Below, piece after piece: positions 45,232-58,226 of a DNA stretch of 64,000 bases. The notes under the pieces were generated by a model. That model saw only the letters and a list, made by a program, of their open reading frames with translations. It searched no databases and was not told the DNA's origin. Numbering within the stretch: position 1 is the first letter of the stretch; every line of letters begins with the position of its first letter. Source of the stretch: Scylla paramamosain (taxonomy: Eukaryota > Arthropoda > Malacostraca > Decapoda > Portunidae); the NCBI RefSeq assembly GCF_035594125.1, contig NC_087185.1, forward strand, positions 12,554,164 through 12,618,163, in the 5' to 3' direction. The translations under genes were made by a program, and so were the position numbers.

Positions 45232-45539
45232 CCGCTCACAGTAACTTTCCCCCACATATGGTTATGTTTCAAAAATAATTGTAAGCAAACTATTAGGCCT
45301 GGATGGATCGTGATTACTTTGTCGACAAGACGGACTCTTCAGTTACACTATGTAACACGATTTTTGTCTTTGCCAAGCAAGTGTTATTTTCCAACTCTTT
45401 TCATTGCAAAACAATAGAAAATGTCCATTATTCCTATCAAACTTTGCTTTTGTGGCTTTTAGATTTTTTTTTTCCAAAATAGCTAAAATTCACCATTTTC
45501 AACATTTGTTTGGACAGAACAAAAAACATAAATTCAAAT

Positions 45540-46128
45540 GATACAAAAAATATATATCTTAAAACTTATGAAACTAATTTTTAGGATTAAAAATGAATTT
45601 TTTTTTTCTTGATTTGCGTAAATACAAGAAATCACTTTCACGTATGAGCTCCAAATGTAGTCTTCCATCATGTTTTCATTGAAGGATCCCTGATATCTCT
45701 GTTCAAAGTTTATTATATCTTGGTGGAAGCGCTCCCACTGTTCCTCTGAAGGTACTTCCATATTCTCCTTGAAGTTGTTGAGGTGAGCATCTAGGATATG
45801 GATCTTCAAGGATATTCTGCAGCCCAATCTCACCACAGCTTTTCACTAAAGCTTCAACCAGTTCCAGTCGTTATCAACCTTGTTGTTGCCGAGAAAACCC
45901 TGTACTATAGCAATGAAACACTCCTAAGTTTTTTTTTTTTTTTCTCCTTTTCTGTAACTTTCTGTACAAATTCTGAGCACTCCATAATTTTCTTTTTTTG
46001 TGGTCCAGTGAAGATACCAGCTTTCACCTTTGCCTCTGAAAGCTTAGGAAAGAAGTCTTGAAAATACTTGAAGGCAGCAGACTCCTTGTGAAGAGCTGTA
46101 ACAAACTGTTTCATGAGACCCAGTTTGA
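45540..46128 (-). pseudogene. T2 transposon protein, C-terminal part
   Basis: Minus strand, beyond the LINE insertion: LGLMKQFVTALHKESAAFKY, FQDFFPKLSEAKVKAGIFTG, PQKKKIMECSEFVQKVTEKE (46130-45905), then after a frameshift SLKIHILDAHLNNFKENM and WERFHQDIINFEQRYQGSFN with DYIW (45640-45810). The ERFHQDI--E-RYQG block is conserved in the family and may hold an acidic catalytic residue; this is inference only. Confidence 0.7.
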
Positions 46129-46409
46129 ACATAAGAACATAAGAACATAAGAAATAAGGGAAGCTGCAAGAAGCGACCAGGCTTACACGTGGCAGTCCCT
46201 GCATGAAACACACCTACCTATTTCCATCTGTTATCCCCATCCATAAACTTGTCTAATCTTCTCTTAAAGCTCTCTAGTGTCCTAGCACTAACTACATGAT
46301 TACTGAGTCCGTTCCACTCATCTACCACTCTATTTGAGAACCAATTTTTTCCTATCTCCTTCCTAAACCTAAATTTTTCAAGCTTGAACCCGTTATTTCT
46401 TGTTCTACC

Positions 46410-47714
46410 CTAGTTGCTGATCCTAAGAATTTTGCTTACATCTCCCTTGTTATAACCCTTATACCACTTAAAGACTTCTATCAGGTCCCCTCTTAACCTA
46501 CGTCTCTCTAGAGAATGTAAATTTAACAGCTTCAATCTCGCCTCGTAAGGAATACTCCTCATCCCCTGTATCCTTTTAGTCATTCTCCTCTGTACTGATT
46601 CTAACAGACCTATATCTTTCCTGTAATGTGGGGACCAGAACTGCACAGCGTAGTCTAGATGAGGCCTGACCAGCGCCAAGTATAACTTTAATATTACTTC
46701 CGGCCTTCTACTTTTAACACTCCTAAAAATTAATCCTAGTACCCTATTTGCCTTGTTTCTGGCTTCTATGCATTGTTTCCCTAGACGGAGTTCAGAGCTA
46801 ACTATAACTCCTAAATCTTTCTCGTACCCTGTACCTACCAGAGTTAGGTTGTTTAATGTGTACCTATTGTGTGGGTTTCCTCTACCTACGCTAAGCACTT
46901 TGCATTTATTGATATTAAATTGCATTTGCCATCTATGCGTCCATTCATTCATTCTATCTAAGCCTGCCTGCAAGGCGATGGCATCCGATTCTGACCTAAT
47001 TAATCTACCTATCTTTGTGTCATCCGCAAATTTACTAACATCTCTACTAATTCCACTATCCAAGTCATTGATATATATTAGAAATAACAATGGCCCTAAT
47101 ACTGATCCCTGTGGCACCCCACTAATTACATGACCCCACTCGGATTTCGAGCCGTTTATTACCACTCTCTGTCGCCTGTTACCAAGCCATGACCCTATCC
47201 AGCATAACACCTTCCCATCTATCCCGTGTGCCCTAACCTTTCTCAGGAGCCTTTGATGGGGTACCTTGTCAAATGTTTTACTAAAGTACAGATATAAGAT
47301 ATCATAACTATCACCATTATCTACTGCCTCGTACACCTTACTGTAAAAACTTGACAAGTTTGTCAGGCAAGACTTCCCCTTCGTGAAGCCATGCTGTGAC
47401 TGATTTATCAAGTTATGTTTGTCTAAATGTTCCCTAATGTTCCTCGCTATTATTGACTCTAACATTTTACCTACAACTGAAGTTAAGCTGACAGGTCTAT
47501 AATTAGACGCTAAAGTTTTATCTCCTTTCTTAAAGATGGGTACTACATTAGCCTCCCTCCACATTACCGATACCTCACCCGACTCCAGTGATTTCCTAAA
47601 GACAGAAACTAACGGCTCACTAATAATCTCTTTACATTCCTTAAGTACTCTGGGATATATTTCATCAGGTCCTGGTGACTTGAACTTTTTTAGCCTATCT
47701 ATCTCCTGTTCCAC
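46410..47714 (-). CDS. CR1-like LINE reverse transcriptase
   Basis: 434-residue uninterrupted frame holding the entire RT. RT entry LKKFKSPGPDEIYPRVLKEC, ANVVPIFKKGDKTLASNYRP, HGFTKGKSCLTNL, motif A region LYFSKTFDKVPHQRL (Phe-Ser in place of the usual Asp-Phe of LDFSKAFD, so a catalytic Asp is lost or shifted), motif [21 protein letters not shown], motif C KFADDTKIG intact, thumb to LARVRPHLDYAVQFWSPHY-type residues and RRRLRGDLIEVFKWYKG. The motif A Asp to Tyr change would abolish polymerase activity. Start codon chosen by the longest frame; the native protein extends upstream into 47715-48322 through frameshifts. Confidence 0.85.
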   Translation of the reverse strand: MEQEIDRLKKFKSPGPDEIYPRVLKECKEIISEPLVSVFRKSLESGEVSVMWREANVVPIFKKGDKTLASNYRPVSLTSVVGKMLESIIARNIREHLDKHNLINQSQHGFTKGKSCLTNLSSFYSKVYEAVDNGDSYDILYLYFSKTFDKVPHQRLLRKVRAHGIDGKVLCWIGSWLGNRRQRVVINGSKSEWGHVISGVPQGSVLGPLLFLIYINDLDSGISRDVSKFADDTKIGRLIRSESDAIALQAGLDRMNEWTHRWQMQFNINKCKVLSVGRGNPHNRYTLNNLTLVGTGYEKDLGVIVSSELRLGKQCIEARNKANRVLGLIFRSVKSRRPEVILKLYLALVRPHLDYAVQFWSPHYRKDIGLLESVQRRMTKRIQGMRSIPYEARLKLLNLHSLERRRLRGDLIEVFKWYKGYNKGDVSKILRISN

Positions 47715-48338
47715 TATCTTCCTAGTTATGGAAATATGTCAGCTTCTCATTCTCATCTGCTCTAAAAACCTGTTCACTATCTGGCATATCCTGCATGTTT
47801 TCCTGGGTGAAGACAGTTAAAAAATAATCATTCAGAAGTTTACTAATCTCCTCCCCAGAACTAACCAGCTCCCCATCTGCTGCCTTTAATGGACCTACAG
47901 TATCCTTATTCTTCGTCCTGTATACCTGATAAAATCCCTTGGGGTCCGTCTTCGCCTGGTTGGCTACCTTTAATTCATAATTGTCCTTAGCTTTCCTCGT
48001 TAACTTCCTGATTGTTCTAACTAATTCATTATATTGTGTCTAAAACTTCTTCACCTGCCCTTAATCTCTTATATATACTTCTCTTACGCCTTATATAATG
48101 CTTTAACCTAGCAGTCATCCATTTAGGGTAATTTTTTTGTGATCTTATTGTTCTATACGGGATATTTACTAACTGACCTGTATGAACTTTATCTACCAAA
48201 TATTTATACAGTTCATCTACATTTACTTCACCTAATCCCCTCATCTCGTCCCCTACAATCCTCTCCACTCCCTCATCTACTCGCCTCGACCTCACCTCTC
48301 TCATTTCAGCATGACCTGACATTCCAACATACTCACAC

Positions 48339-49262
48339 CTATCTCCCCCCCTTCTTCTTTCCTCCTCCCTTCCGGAGCATCACCTCACCTCTCTCATCCT
48401 GCCTTATCTCTCTGAACTCCGTCCCTGACCTGACCTCACTCTGCATCCTTTGCCAGTTTACTCCTTGGAGGTACCTTTTTAATTCTTCAAAATCTGCTCT
48501 CCTAAAGTCAGGTATTTTACTAGTGTTTTTGTTTCTAACAGTTTCTTCCCATTCTAAATTGTACCTAATTTCCCTATGGTCACTGTTACCTAGCTGTCCT
48601 CCAACCTCTACCTGCGTGATTGCTTCCTCCCTGTTAGTAAGAATTAAATCTAGAATATTATTCCCCCTTGTGGGTTCTACGACTACCTGTTTTAAAAAAT
48701 GATCCTGAATTACCTTAAGAAATTCCTCTGCTTCCTTGTTACCCACAATCAGACTCCAGTCGATATTCCTAAAATTAAAATCTCCTACCACACATACCTG
48801 ACTGTACCTGCCTGCTCTATTTAATTCCTGCCACAGTGAGGTGTTAATCTCCTCTGTACTGGTCGGTGGTCTGTAAACTACTCCTAGTACTACTGACTGC
48901 GATCCTTCTTTAATATCTACCCATATCGACTCTGCTTTGTTATCTGTTTTAATTCTATTGTTCATACAACACTGTAATGTGTCCCTAACGTATAACGCGA
49001 CGCCTCCTCCTCTCCTATTTTCCCTATCTTTATATAACATTGTATACCCATCTATCTTAACCTCTGGATTAAATACTTTTCCTGACATATCTAACCAAGT
49101 TTCAGTTAAAGCAATGATATCAAATTTCTCAACGCTCGCTATTCCTCTAAGCAAGTCTATTTTATTCAGAATACTTCTACAGTTTGTGTAGTAAACACTT
49201 AAGCTATTTCTCACCATCTCTGAGCTAGCTACCTTTCTAGATTTAACTAATTTGCCCCTCAC
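48339..49262 (-). CDS. CR1-like LINE APE endonuclease
   Basis: 307 codons. LSVYYTNCRSILNKIDLLRG (N-terminal Asn), IIALTETWLD (catalytic Glu), RRGGGVALYVRD, VVLGVVYRPP, VCVVGDFNFRNIDWSL (Asp/Asn pair), VVEPTRGNNILDLILTN, GQLGNSDHREI (terminal Asp-His). All expected metal-binding and catalytic motifs are visible, so the domain looks complete. A C-terminal frameshift near 48350 separates it from the linker frame 48029-48322 (ending at a stop) that leads to the RT. Confidence 0.85.
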   Translation of the reverse strand: MRGKLVKSRKVASSEMVRNSLSVYYTNCRSILNKIDLLRGIASVEKFDIIALTETWLDMSGKVFNPEVKIDGYTMLYKDRENRRGGGVALYVRDTLQCCMNNRIKTDNKAESIWVDIKEGSQSVVLGVVYRPPTSTEEINTSLWQELNRAGRYSQVCVVGDFNFRNIDWSLIVGNKEAEEFLKVIQDHFLKQVVVEPTRGNNILDLILTNREEAITQVEVGGQLGNSDHREIRYNLEWEETVRNKNTSKIPDFRRADFEELKRYLQGVNWQRMQSEVRSGTEFREIRQDERGEVMLRKGGGKKKGGR

Positions 49263-49293
49263 CTTCTCCTCACTACCCCTTCTTCCCTCCCGA

Positions 49294-49699
49294 CTAACGA
49301 AAAAAGTACTGGAGTGCAGTTACCTCCCGCTCGAGTGTTTCGGCCAAAACACGAACACCCTGGCGTGACAAATGCACTCCATCCCTGGCGTACAAGGTGT
49401 CCCTGCCATAGAAAAGGTCCCAGTTGTCGATGAACGTCCATCCATTACTCCTACAATGATTCGCGAGCCTGCGATTCACTGTAATAGCCCTGGACAGCCA
49501 CTCAGCACCAACTCCCCTCCTCGGCAAGACACCACATACCACGGGCATCCCTCCCTTGTCCCTAACCCTGTCCAAAGCCTGTCGAAACCTCCTGATAAGC
49601 TCCTCACTCCTGACCTTACCAAGGTCATTCCCTCCCGCACTGAGAAAAACAATGGGCTTGGTCCTATCTTTTACCAAGCACGTGTCTAGCCTATCAGCT
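49294..49699 (-). pseudogene. LINE ORF1 SGNH/GDSL-esterase domain, N-truncated
   Basis: 135 residues of LINE origin: PIVFLSAGGNDLGKVRSEEL (block III, G-ND), PVVCGVLPRRGVGAEWL, ARDGVHLSRQGVRVLAETL (block V, Asp-x-x-His). Block I with the nucleophile Ser (GDS) is missing because of 5' truncation. Esterase-bearing ORF1 is known for CR1/L2-type elements. By chance the frame is open across the upstream junction to 49905 and fuses with the T2 transposon protein. Confidence 0.82.
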
Positions 49700-50890
49700 A
49701 GTTTGATGTGTAGTGGAGGAAACAAAACTTTCTGAAGATTCACCAATGGCTCATGCTTGATACTGTATGCTCCTATTGTAGTGTCAGTCCTTGGATGCCA
49801 GTGCTTTGTCTGGTAATGTCCTGCTCTGTCTCTACTGTCCCAAAAACAAAGAAAACAGGGATTCTTGGTAAAACTTCTTTGCAGTCCTATCAAGAAAGCC
49901 ACCATCTTGAAGTCTCCAATAACTTGTCAACCAAACTTGTTGTAGTTCAAAGTATCCAGTAGAAGCTTTACACTCTTGTAGTCCCCCTTAACATGCATAG
50001 AATGAGCAAGAGGCAAAGATGGATACCCGTTTCTATTGTGCAGAACTAAACTTTTCAGGCTTTTGGAGGAGTTGTCAATGAAGTCTCCATTCATCTGCAT
50101 TGCAAGCAATTACAATTGCATCAAACAAGTCTGATACATCATTGCAATAGCATTGCTTGTCCTCTTTTGCAGAGAAGCTGGAGGAATGTTTAAGAAGTTC
50201 TCTTAGGCTGGTCACTTGCACACTGTCATCAAGTAAATTTCATTCCTTCAGCCTTGAAATCAAAAGCTCACCATATGACTTTGTCAAACCAAGATCTCTA
50301 ATGAGGTCATTGACGCCTCTTTGGTTTGGGTAATAAGGATTCCTCTCAGCTACAACTGCATCTGTGATGTCACAGTCTTCCTCTCTGTTTAGCTTCTCGG
50401 GAGCTGGAGGAAGATCAGCACTGTGTGGTATTGGTGCAATGGAAGATGGAATACCTGGGCAGAAAACAGCAGGTGTATTTTTCCCAGATCGGCGTTTGGA
50501 AGGATCCACCATAAAGAAAAAGCAGTCACTTGAGTGATCAGTAGATTCAAGCCATATTCTAGGAATGGTAAATTCCATATCTCTGTTTTCCCCTCTATAC
50601 CATCCTGTAAAAGAACAACAGTATGAGTTTGTTAAACTTATTTTATTTTTATTCTTAATTCTTAATTGGATTTTACTCTTGAAAAAAACAAACAGCTATT
50701 TTACTTTATAGTGTTCTCTTACAATGCTCACAAGCAAAATGAGGTGCCCAGGTCTTCTCTTGATCCCCAACAGGCACAACAAAATATGCTTTCTAGGCTT
50801 CACACATTTTTCCAGATGCTGTCACGGGGAACGTTTATGCTCTTGTCTTGATGAACTGACCACATATGAAGCAGAATGCTTCTGGAAAAT
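49700..50890 (-). pseudogene. T2 transposon protein, N-terminal and central parts
   Basis: Minus strand. Zinc-finger-like start CFICGQF (about 50870) and KTWAPHFACEHCKRTL (about 50720); MEFTIPRIWLESTDHSSDCF and YYPNQRGVNDLIRDLGLTKS (50240-50578); NGDFIDNSSKSLKSLVLHN and YPSLPLAHSMHVKGDYKSVK (49927-50109). TGA then replaces Trp or a similar residue after NYNKFG, followed by VIGDFKMVAFLIGLQRSF, PCFLCFWDSRD and LFPPLHIKL (49700-49920), where the LINE interrupts. D--SK--LK--LLHN and GDFK suggest acidic residues of an RNase H-like nuclease fold (inference). Confidence 0.65.
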
Positions 50891-51574
50891 TATTGCAGTC
50901 TCTTGATGCCATTTCACCTCTTGTGATGTGTCTTCTTAGGTAGCCAAAACAGAACTGAATGGTGGTCTGCAAGCCCCTACTTTTATATTGTCAAGCTGTA
51001 CTCTAAAATATTCTTAGTCTTTTTTCAGAATGTGTTCCAGAATGTTCTCAATCTTTTTAGAATATTCTGAATCATTCTAGAAAATTCTTGTAGATTTTAG
51101 AAAATTCTTCATACTCCTACATATTTTTACTGTATTCTAGAAAGTTCTAGAATATTCTGGAAATGTTTACATTGGATACAATGTTCTAAAATGTTCTAGA
51201 AACTTCTAAAATAGTCTGAAAGAATATTTTGGAAGATCTGAGAGGATTTCTTAAATGTAAGCAAATTCTCCTAAATATGAGAAATTTCTTGCTAGATCTG
51301 GTCAGTCCGAGAATGATCTTATTAAAATTAAAAATCTTTAGAACACTTTATATTCTTTCTTTAATTGTTTTAACTTATTTGCAACATTTCAAAATCTATT
51401 AATCAAATGATATTTTGCAAAGGTCTTTTACCTGACGTAAAAACTAATAGTATCCCATACTGTAATGAAATAAGGCAAAAAAAGGTAAATTCATTATTCT
51501 AACCACAAAAGCAAAATTTTAGGATCAAAATAACTTTAGATAAGACAAAAGTGAAATTTTGTTACATAGTTACA

Positions 51575-52247
<673 letters not shown>

Positions 52248-52389
52248 CGCGTTTTCTCACATGCCAGATTTTTACCTTTCATTGAATATTTCTAGTTGGT
52301 TTTTCATGCTTTTTACTTCATTCTTCTTTTATCTTATTCTTTATCAATTTTTCTATAAATTTTATTTTCGATTTTTGGATTTGGTTGAT

Positions 52390-53962
<1,573 letters not shown>

Positions 53963-54550
53963 TGTAGGCTTACTCCTGCAGGGAGTCGTATGTCTCTCTT
54001 CCTCCAGGAGCTACAGCTGCTCCAACGTCTCGCGTGACTCATCTTTTCTCTTCTTTCTCCGTCGTCTTTCCTCATCTCTGCCTTCACTATTCCTCCACTT
54101 ACTCCCACCTCTCCTGCTCTCTCTATTATATAGATCATCCTTTCTCCTGCACTTTCTTCTCCACACTATACAAATGCAAAAGTCACCAAGCAACGACATC
54201 CCTACTCCCTTGCTACACTCAATGCACCCACCAGGAACCGTAGCCTCTTGGTGCATCATCACGGCACCGCCAGGCCATACACTTCCTGGTCAATCAAAGC
54301 TCCCCTCTGGGCCGCCAAGCAAGTTCAACTCTCTGGCCCCCTGAAGTCTCCTCACTAGAGAACTCACTAATCTCACCTCCGGGCCTTCACTGCCCACACC
54401 TTCACTCCGTCTTGCTCGCTCCTGGCTTCGTAGAGTTGCCATGTCATTCCCATAAAACTGATAAAATAAAAGTAACACTCACTCGGTAAAAATAAGAGGA
54501 GCCTTCTGGTCGCTCTTAATCAAATAATATTTTACTTTTGGTACGTAACA
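53963..54550 (-). mobile_element. 3' LTR of an antisense LTR retrotransposon
   Basis: About 588 bp. The minus strand starts TGTTACGTACC directly after a polypurine tract (GGGGAGGGG; + strand CCCCTCCCC at 54551-54559) and appears to end ...CCTACA at 53963. Matches the LTR at 26588-27127. Start and PPT are convincing; the 3' end is set only by where the two copies stop matching. Confidence 0.68.
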
Positions 54551-54559
54551 CCCCTCCCC

Positions 54560-55640
54560 AAGCCTGTTTTTCACTGCTAGGCAGTGCAACTCTATCACTT
54601 TGCATTCCTCCCGCCGACCACTCGATAACACAGAACTCGCCGCAACGAGCTGACAGCTGCTCCTTTCCAGGACGCAACATACACATTCCTGCACGCCGAA
54701 TGAAACTAACACACATGGCCATCACAAAACAACTAACCCTGGCTGCAACATAATCCCTGCCAACGTGCCCCTGGGCCAGCTTTACTGGTCCCAGTAACTG
54801 CTCCCTCATTCTCTCTCATCATACCCGATTCCTTGTCGCTTCGAGGTAGACGGCATTCATCATCACACACTACACTTCTCGAGCCCAACACCTGACAATC
54901 AACAGCAACTTGGCTAAACGAAGCCCCCATTAATATTGTTGTGTGTTTCTAGAGCGGAAGCAATAAACTATCACCGGCGGCCTCAGTCAGAACTGCCTCT
55001 CGACGCTGAGCTGTTACGTCCACGTCAGCCACAACATCATTACAACTCAAACAGGAAGGAGGGATCGGACTAGAAACATCTCTCGCAATCCCCCCACCAA
55101 AGGAAACAATAGTCGACATAACACGGGGGAGAGGGGCTCTAGACAAGAGGTAAATGGTAATCAGGCTTGCCAACCTGACCAACGCGGCTACACCCAACAA
55201 ACGTGGCCAAACCCGGCCATCAAAACAGCCTCAACTGCTCCCGAGTCAACCCGACTCCAAAACGGCCAAACATCAGGCCGCTACGTGCTATCCCCACATG
55301 TGCCTCCTTAGCTGTGGATGGCACAACAAAATGGAGCTCCAAACCTCTGTCCTCCTCTCTCCGCCGGCTATGCAAAATATTGTTATTCTCCACCACGAAC
55401 TCCGTTCGTAGTTCGCAGTTAGGAGTCTCCCCGTCCTCAGCAGTGATCCTTAACATACCAGACACACCTGAGTACCAGCGCTCACGGCCTCCACTCCAGG
55501 TGACAACTGAGCGCCACCTCTGAAAGGCTCCGCAGGGTGAGACAAGCCATCAAACAAACAATCTAAATTCCTCACTCCAGCCTCACCCTCGGCAACACTC
55601 CCATCAATGTCATGTCCTTCTTGTGGTAGTGTAGCATTTT
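54560..55640 (-). pseudogene. Gypsy-type internal fragment, copy E3
   Basis: 55640-54950 aligns with E2 33910-33460. The minus frame 54949-55200 reads MSTIVSFGGGIARDVSSPIP, PSCLSCNDVV and AQRREAVLTEAAGDSLLL, matching IVSSREGMICDVASPIPPSW and QRREAALNEAVGESLLLAA of E2. 54560-54949 resembles 26440-26587 near its LTR-proximal end. No RT or integrase lies between this block and the polypurine tract. Confidence 0.62.
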
Positions 55641-56289
55641 ATTTTCAGACGCCAGTTTAAAAGGAGACGTCCCAACTTGTACTGCACTGCAGTGAGCCTG
55701 GCTTGAGATTCCACAGCGTACGGACTTCCCAACCAATCGGCCTCTGAGAGACAGAGTTGTGTAGCATGATGTAGAAAGACTCCTCCACTACATCAAGTCC
55801 ACGAATAGGCAAAACAAATCCGTTTTATGCTTTCCAACAGCCATCTTAATAAATATGAACAAAGGCATGTATAACCCGAGAAGGAGAGAGGGAGAAAGGA
55901 AAAAGTGTAGAGAGAGAGAGAGAGAGAGAGAGAGAGCGTCTCTTTTTAACCCTTCTCAGCCAGGGTTACCAGATTGGCCTTTCTTTATGCCAAAAACCTC
56001 AATTTTGGCCCTTTTCTTGAATATGTGACGTAAACATACCCCATTTGGCCAGAATAAGCTTAATTCATATGGTGGGTTCTTTCACAGCCTCCTAAGACAA
56101 ACTTTTGTTTTGTTTTAAGGTAAATCGAGAGCGCGTATGTTTTCTTTTGTTTTAGTTTTGTTACCATGGTATTCTATGCAATTTGTCCCAGTTTCTCTTA
56201 CTGCTATTGAATACCAATAAGGAAAAATTGGACAAATCAACTGTTGATGGCGCGCGAGGTCCACGACTGAATTTTGGCGTTTTGTTGTT
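55641..56289. other. No gene seen; short (GA)n at 55909-55936
   Basis: No recognisable coding sequence. Contains a 28-bp AG repeat. Confidence 0.5.
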
Positions 56290-58180
56290 TTTCCTTCTGC
56301 TTTCTTTCTGCTTATGCCGTCATCCTATCTTATCGTCGGGCTGTTCCAATCACAACCTCATATCTGTATTTTGTATATATCCTATCGCTCCAGTCTCTCC
56401 TCAGGATCTTCCAAGAGTGGAGGTGCCTCCGGCGTTTAGCCTTTGCAAATTGGGAGGACCCGAAAATGTATAATTCTGATTCTCCTTGGAATGACTATTG
56501 CTACCGTGACAAAGACCCGTCTTTGTCACAGAACAAAGGTGATTGTGTCTGGCATGGAGGAGAAAGAGGTGGCCTACAAAGGGTGCTTGAACCTTCCATC
56601 ACCTGAATCTCATGCACTTTATATTTCTGCCCGGAATCATGCCAAATCTGTTCTTCAACTAGCCAAAAACTTTTTTTCGCTATTAGAAAATGTCAAAATC
56701 TTTCAAGATCTAACTCCCCTCGTGATTTCTGGAACCTAGTCAAAACCATCTCCAATAACTTTGCTTCTTCATCTTTTCCTCCCTAATTTCAACCTGATGG
56801 CACCACTGCCATCCCATTTGTTTCTAAAGCTGAATTCTTCGCTCAAACTTTTGCTAAAAACTTTACCTTGGATGATTCAGGATTTGTTCCTCTCCTCTAC
56901 CCTCGGACTACTTCATGCTACCCATTAAGATCCTTCGCAGTGATGTTTTCCATTACCTCGTTGGCCTTAATCCTCTGAAGGCCTACGAACCTGATGGGGT
57001 CCCTCTTATTGTTCTCCGAAACTGCCTCAGTGATTGCACCTTGCCTAGTCAAAATCTTCCAACTCTGTCTGTTAACATCTATCTTTCCTTCTTACTGAAA
57101 GTTTGCCCACATTCAGTATGTTCCTAAAATGGGTGATCGTTTTAATCCCACAACTGCCGCTAAATTCCTTTAATTTCTTGTTCCTCTCAAGATTTTTTTT
57201 TTTTTTATTTGTCCTCAACAGGAAGATTCTTTAAAATCTACCACTTCACAACCTTATATCTGATCGGCAGTACAGGTTCCGTCGAGGCTGTTCTACTGGT
57301 GATCTGGGTTTCCTTACTGAGTCTTGGTCATCTTCTTTTAGGAGTTTTGGTGAAACTTTCGCTGTTGCCTTAAACAAATCAAAAGCTTTTTGATAGTCTG
57401 GCAGATAGCTTTGATTTCCAAGCTATCCTCCTACGTCTTCTATCCTTCTCTCTCTCTGTAACTTCATCTCAAGTTTCCTCTCTGACCGTTCTATTGCTGC
57501 TGTGGTAGACGGTCACTTTTCTTTTCCCAAGTCTATTGACCATGGTGTTCCTCATAGTTCTGTCCTTTCACCCACTCTCTTCCTATTATTCAGGAATTAT
57601 CTAAACCAAGCTTCTTGTCCTCTCCACTCCTACGCTGATGATACCACCCTACACTTTTCCACGTCTTTTCGTAGACGTCCAACCCTCCAGGAAGTAAACA
57701 GCCCACGCAGGGAAGCCACAGAACGCCTGACTTCTGATCTCTCTAAAATTTCTGATTAGGGCAAAGTAAATTTATTATTGTTCAATGCCTCAAAACTTCA
57801 ATTCCTCCTCCATGTATCAACTCGACACAACCTTCCAGATGACTATCCCCCTTCTTTAATGACAATCAGCTGTGCCTCTCTTCTACACTGTACATTATCG
57901 GTCTGCCTTTTACTTGTAATCCAAATTGGATCACATCTCATTTCCAGCTAAGGCACCTTCTACGAAGTTAGGCGCTTTGAGTCGTCTCGCCATTTTTCTC
58001 ATCACTCTCCCAACCGTTAACCTTGTACAAAGGCGTTATCCGTCCATTTATGAAGTATGTTTTACATCTATGGGGAAGGAGCGGTTCCACTCATACCACT
58101 CTTAGTGTGGAATGAAATGCTTTTCGTCTCCTTTCACTGTTTTCAGCCTCCTTCTCATCGCCGCAATGTTGCATCTCTTC

Positions 58181-58182
<2 letters not shown>
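56290..58182 (+). pseudogene. LINE A7 EN-RT remnants
   Basis: Broken frames: [20 protein letters not shown] (56590-56650), PIKILRSDVFHYLVGLNPLK (56915), VDGHFSFPKSIDHGVPHSSV (motif B region, with His for Gln) and YADDTTLHFSTSFRRRPTLQ (57625-57680, catalytic box intact). Around ten frameshifts or stops. The most diverged family A copy, consistent with greater age. Confidence 0.8.

Positions 58183-58226
<44 letters not shown>

Larger units (their letters stand above)
46129..49699 (-). mobile_element. CR1-like LINE with esterase, EN and RT
   Basis: 3571 bp, minus strand. The 3' end is three octamers TCTTATGT (46129-46152), the 8-bp tail style typical of CR1 elements. Flanked by 7-bp TCAAACT duplications (+ strand AGTTTGA at 46122-46128 and 49700-49706). 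It inserted exactly between PPLHIKL and GLMKQFV of the T2 protein. 5'-truncated in the ORF1 esterase. Order: esterase, endonuclease, reverse transcriptase, 3' UTR, octamers. Confidence 0.88.
45348..51569 (-). mobile_element. TIR DNA transposon T2 (coding copy, interrupted)
   Basis: Terminal repeats CTATGTAACA (45348-45357) and TGTTACATAG (51560-51569), each flanked by TTACA (45343-45347 and 51570-51574), a 5-bp target duplication. Subtracting the 3571-bp LINE and its duplicated 7 bp leaves about 2.64 kb. The right 780 bp and left 160 bp are shared with the derivative T1 at 10621-11555. It encodes a minus-strand protein of a family that I have seen repeated in invertebrates but cannot assign to a named superfamily. 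Confidence 0.8.

Noticed and set aside
49294..49905. A host esterase/lipase gene
   Set aside because: The SGNH domain lies directly upstream of a LINE endonuclease on the same strand, inside the LINE's target duplications, and lacks the nucleophile block.
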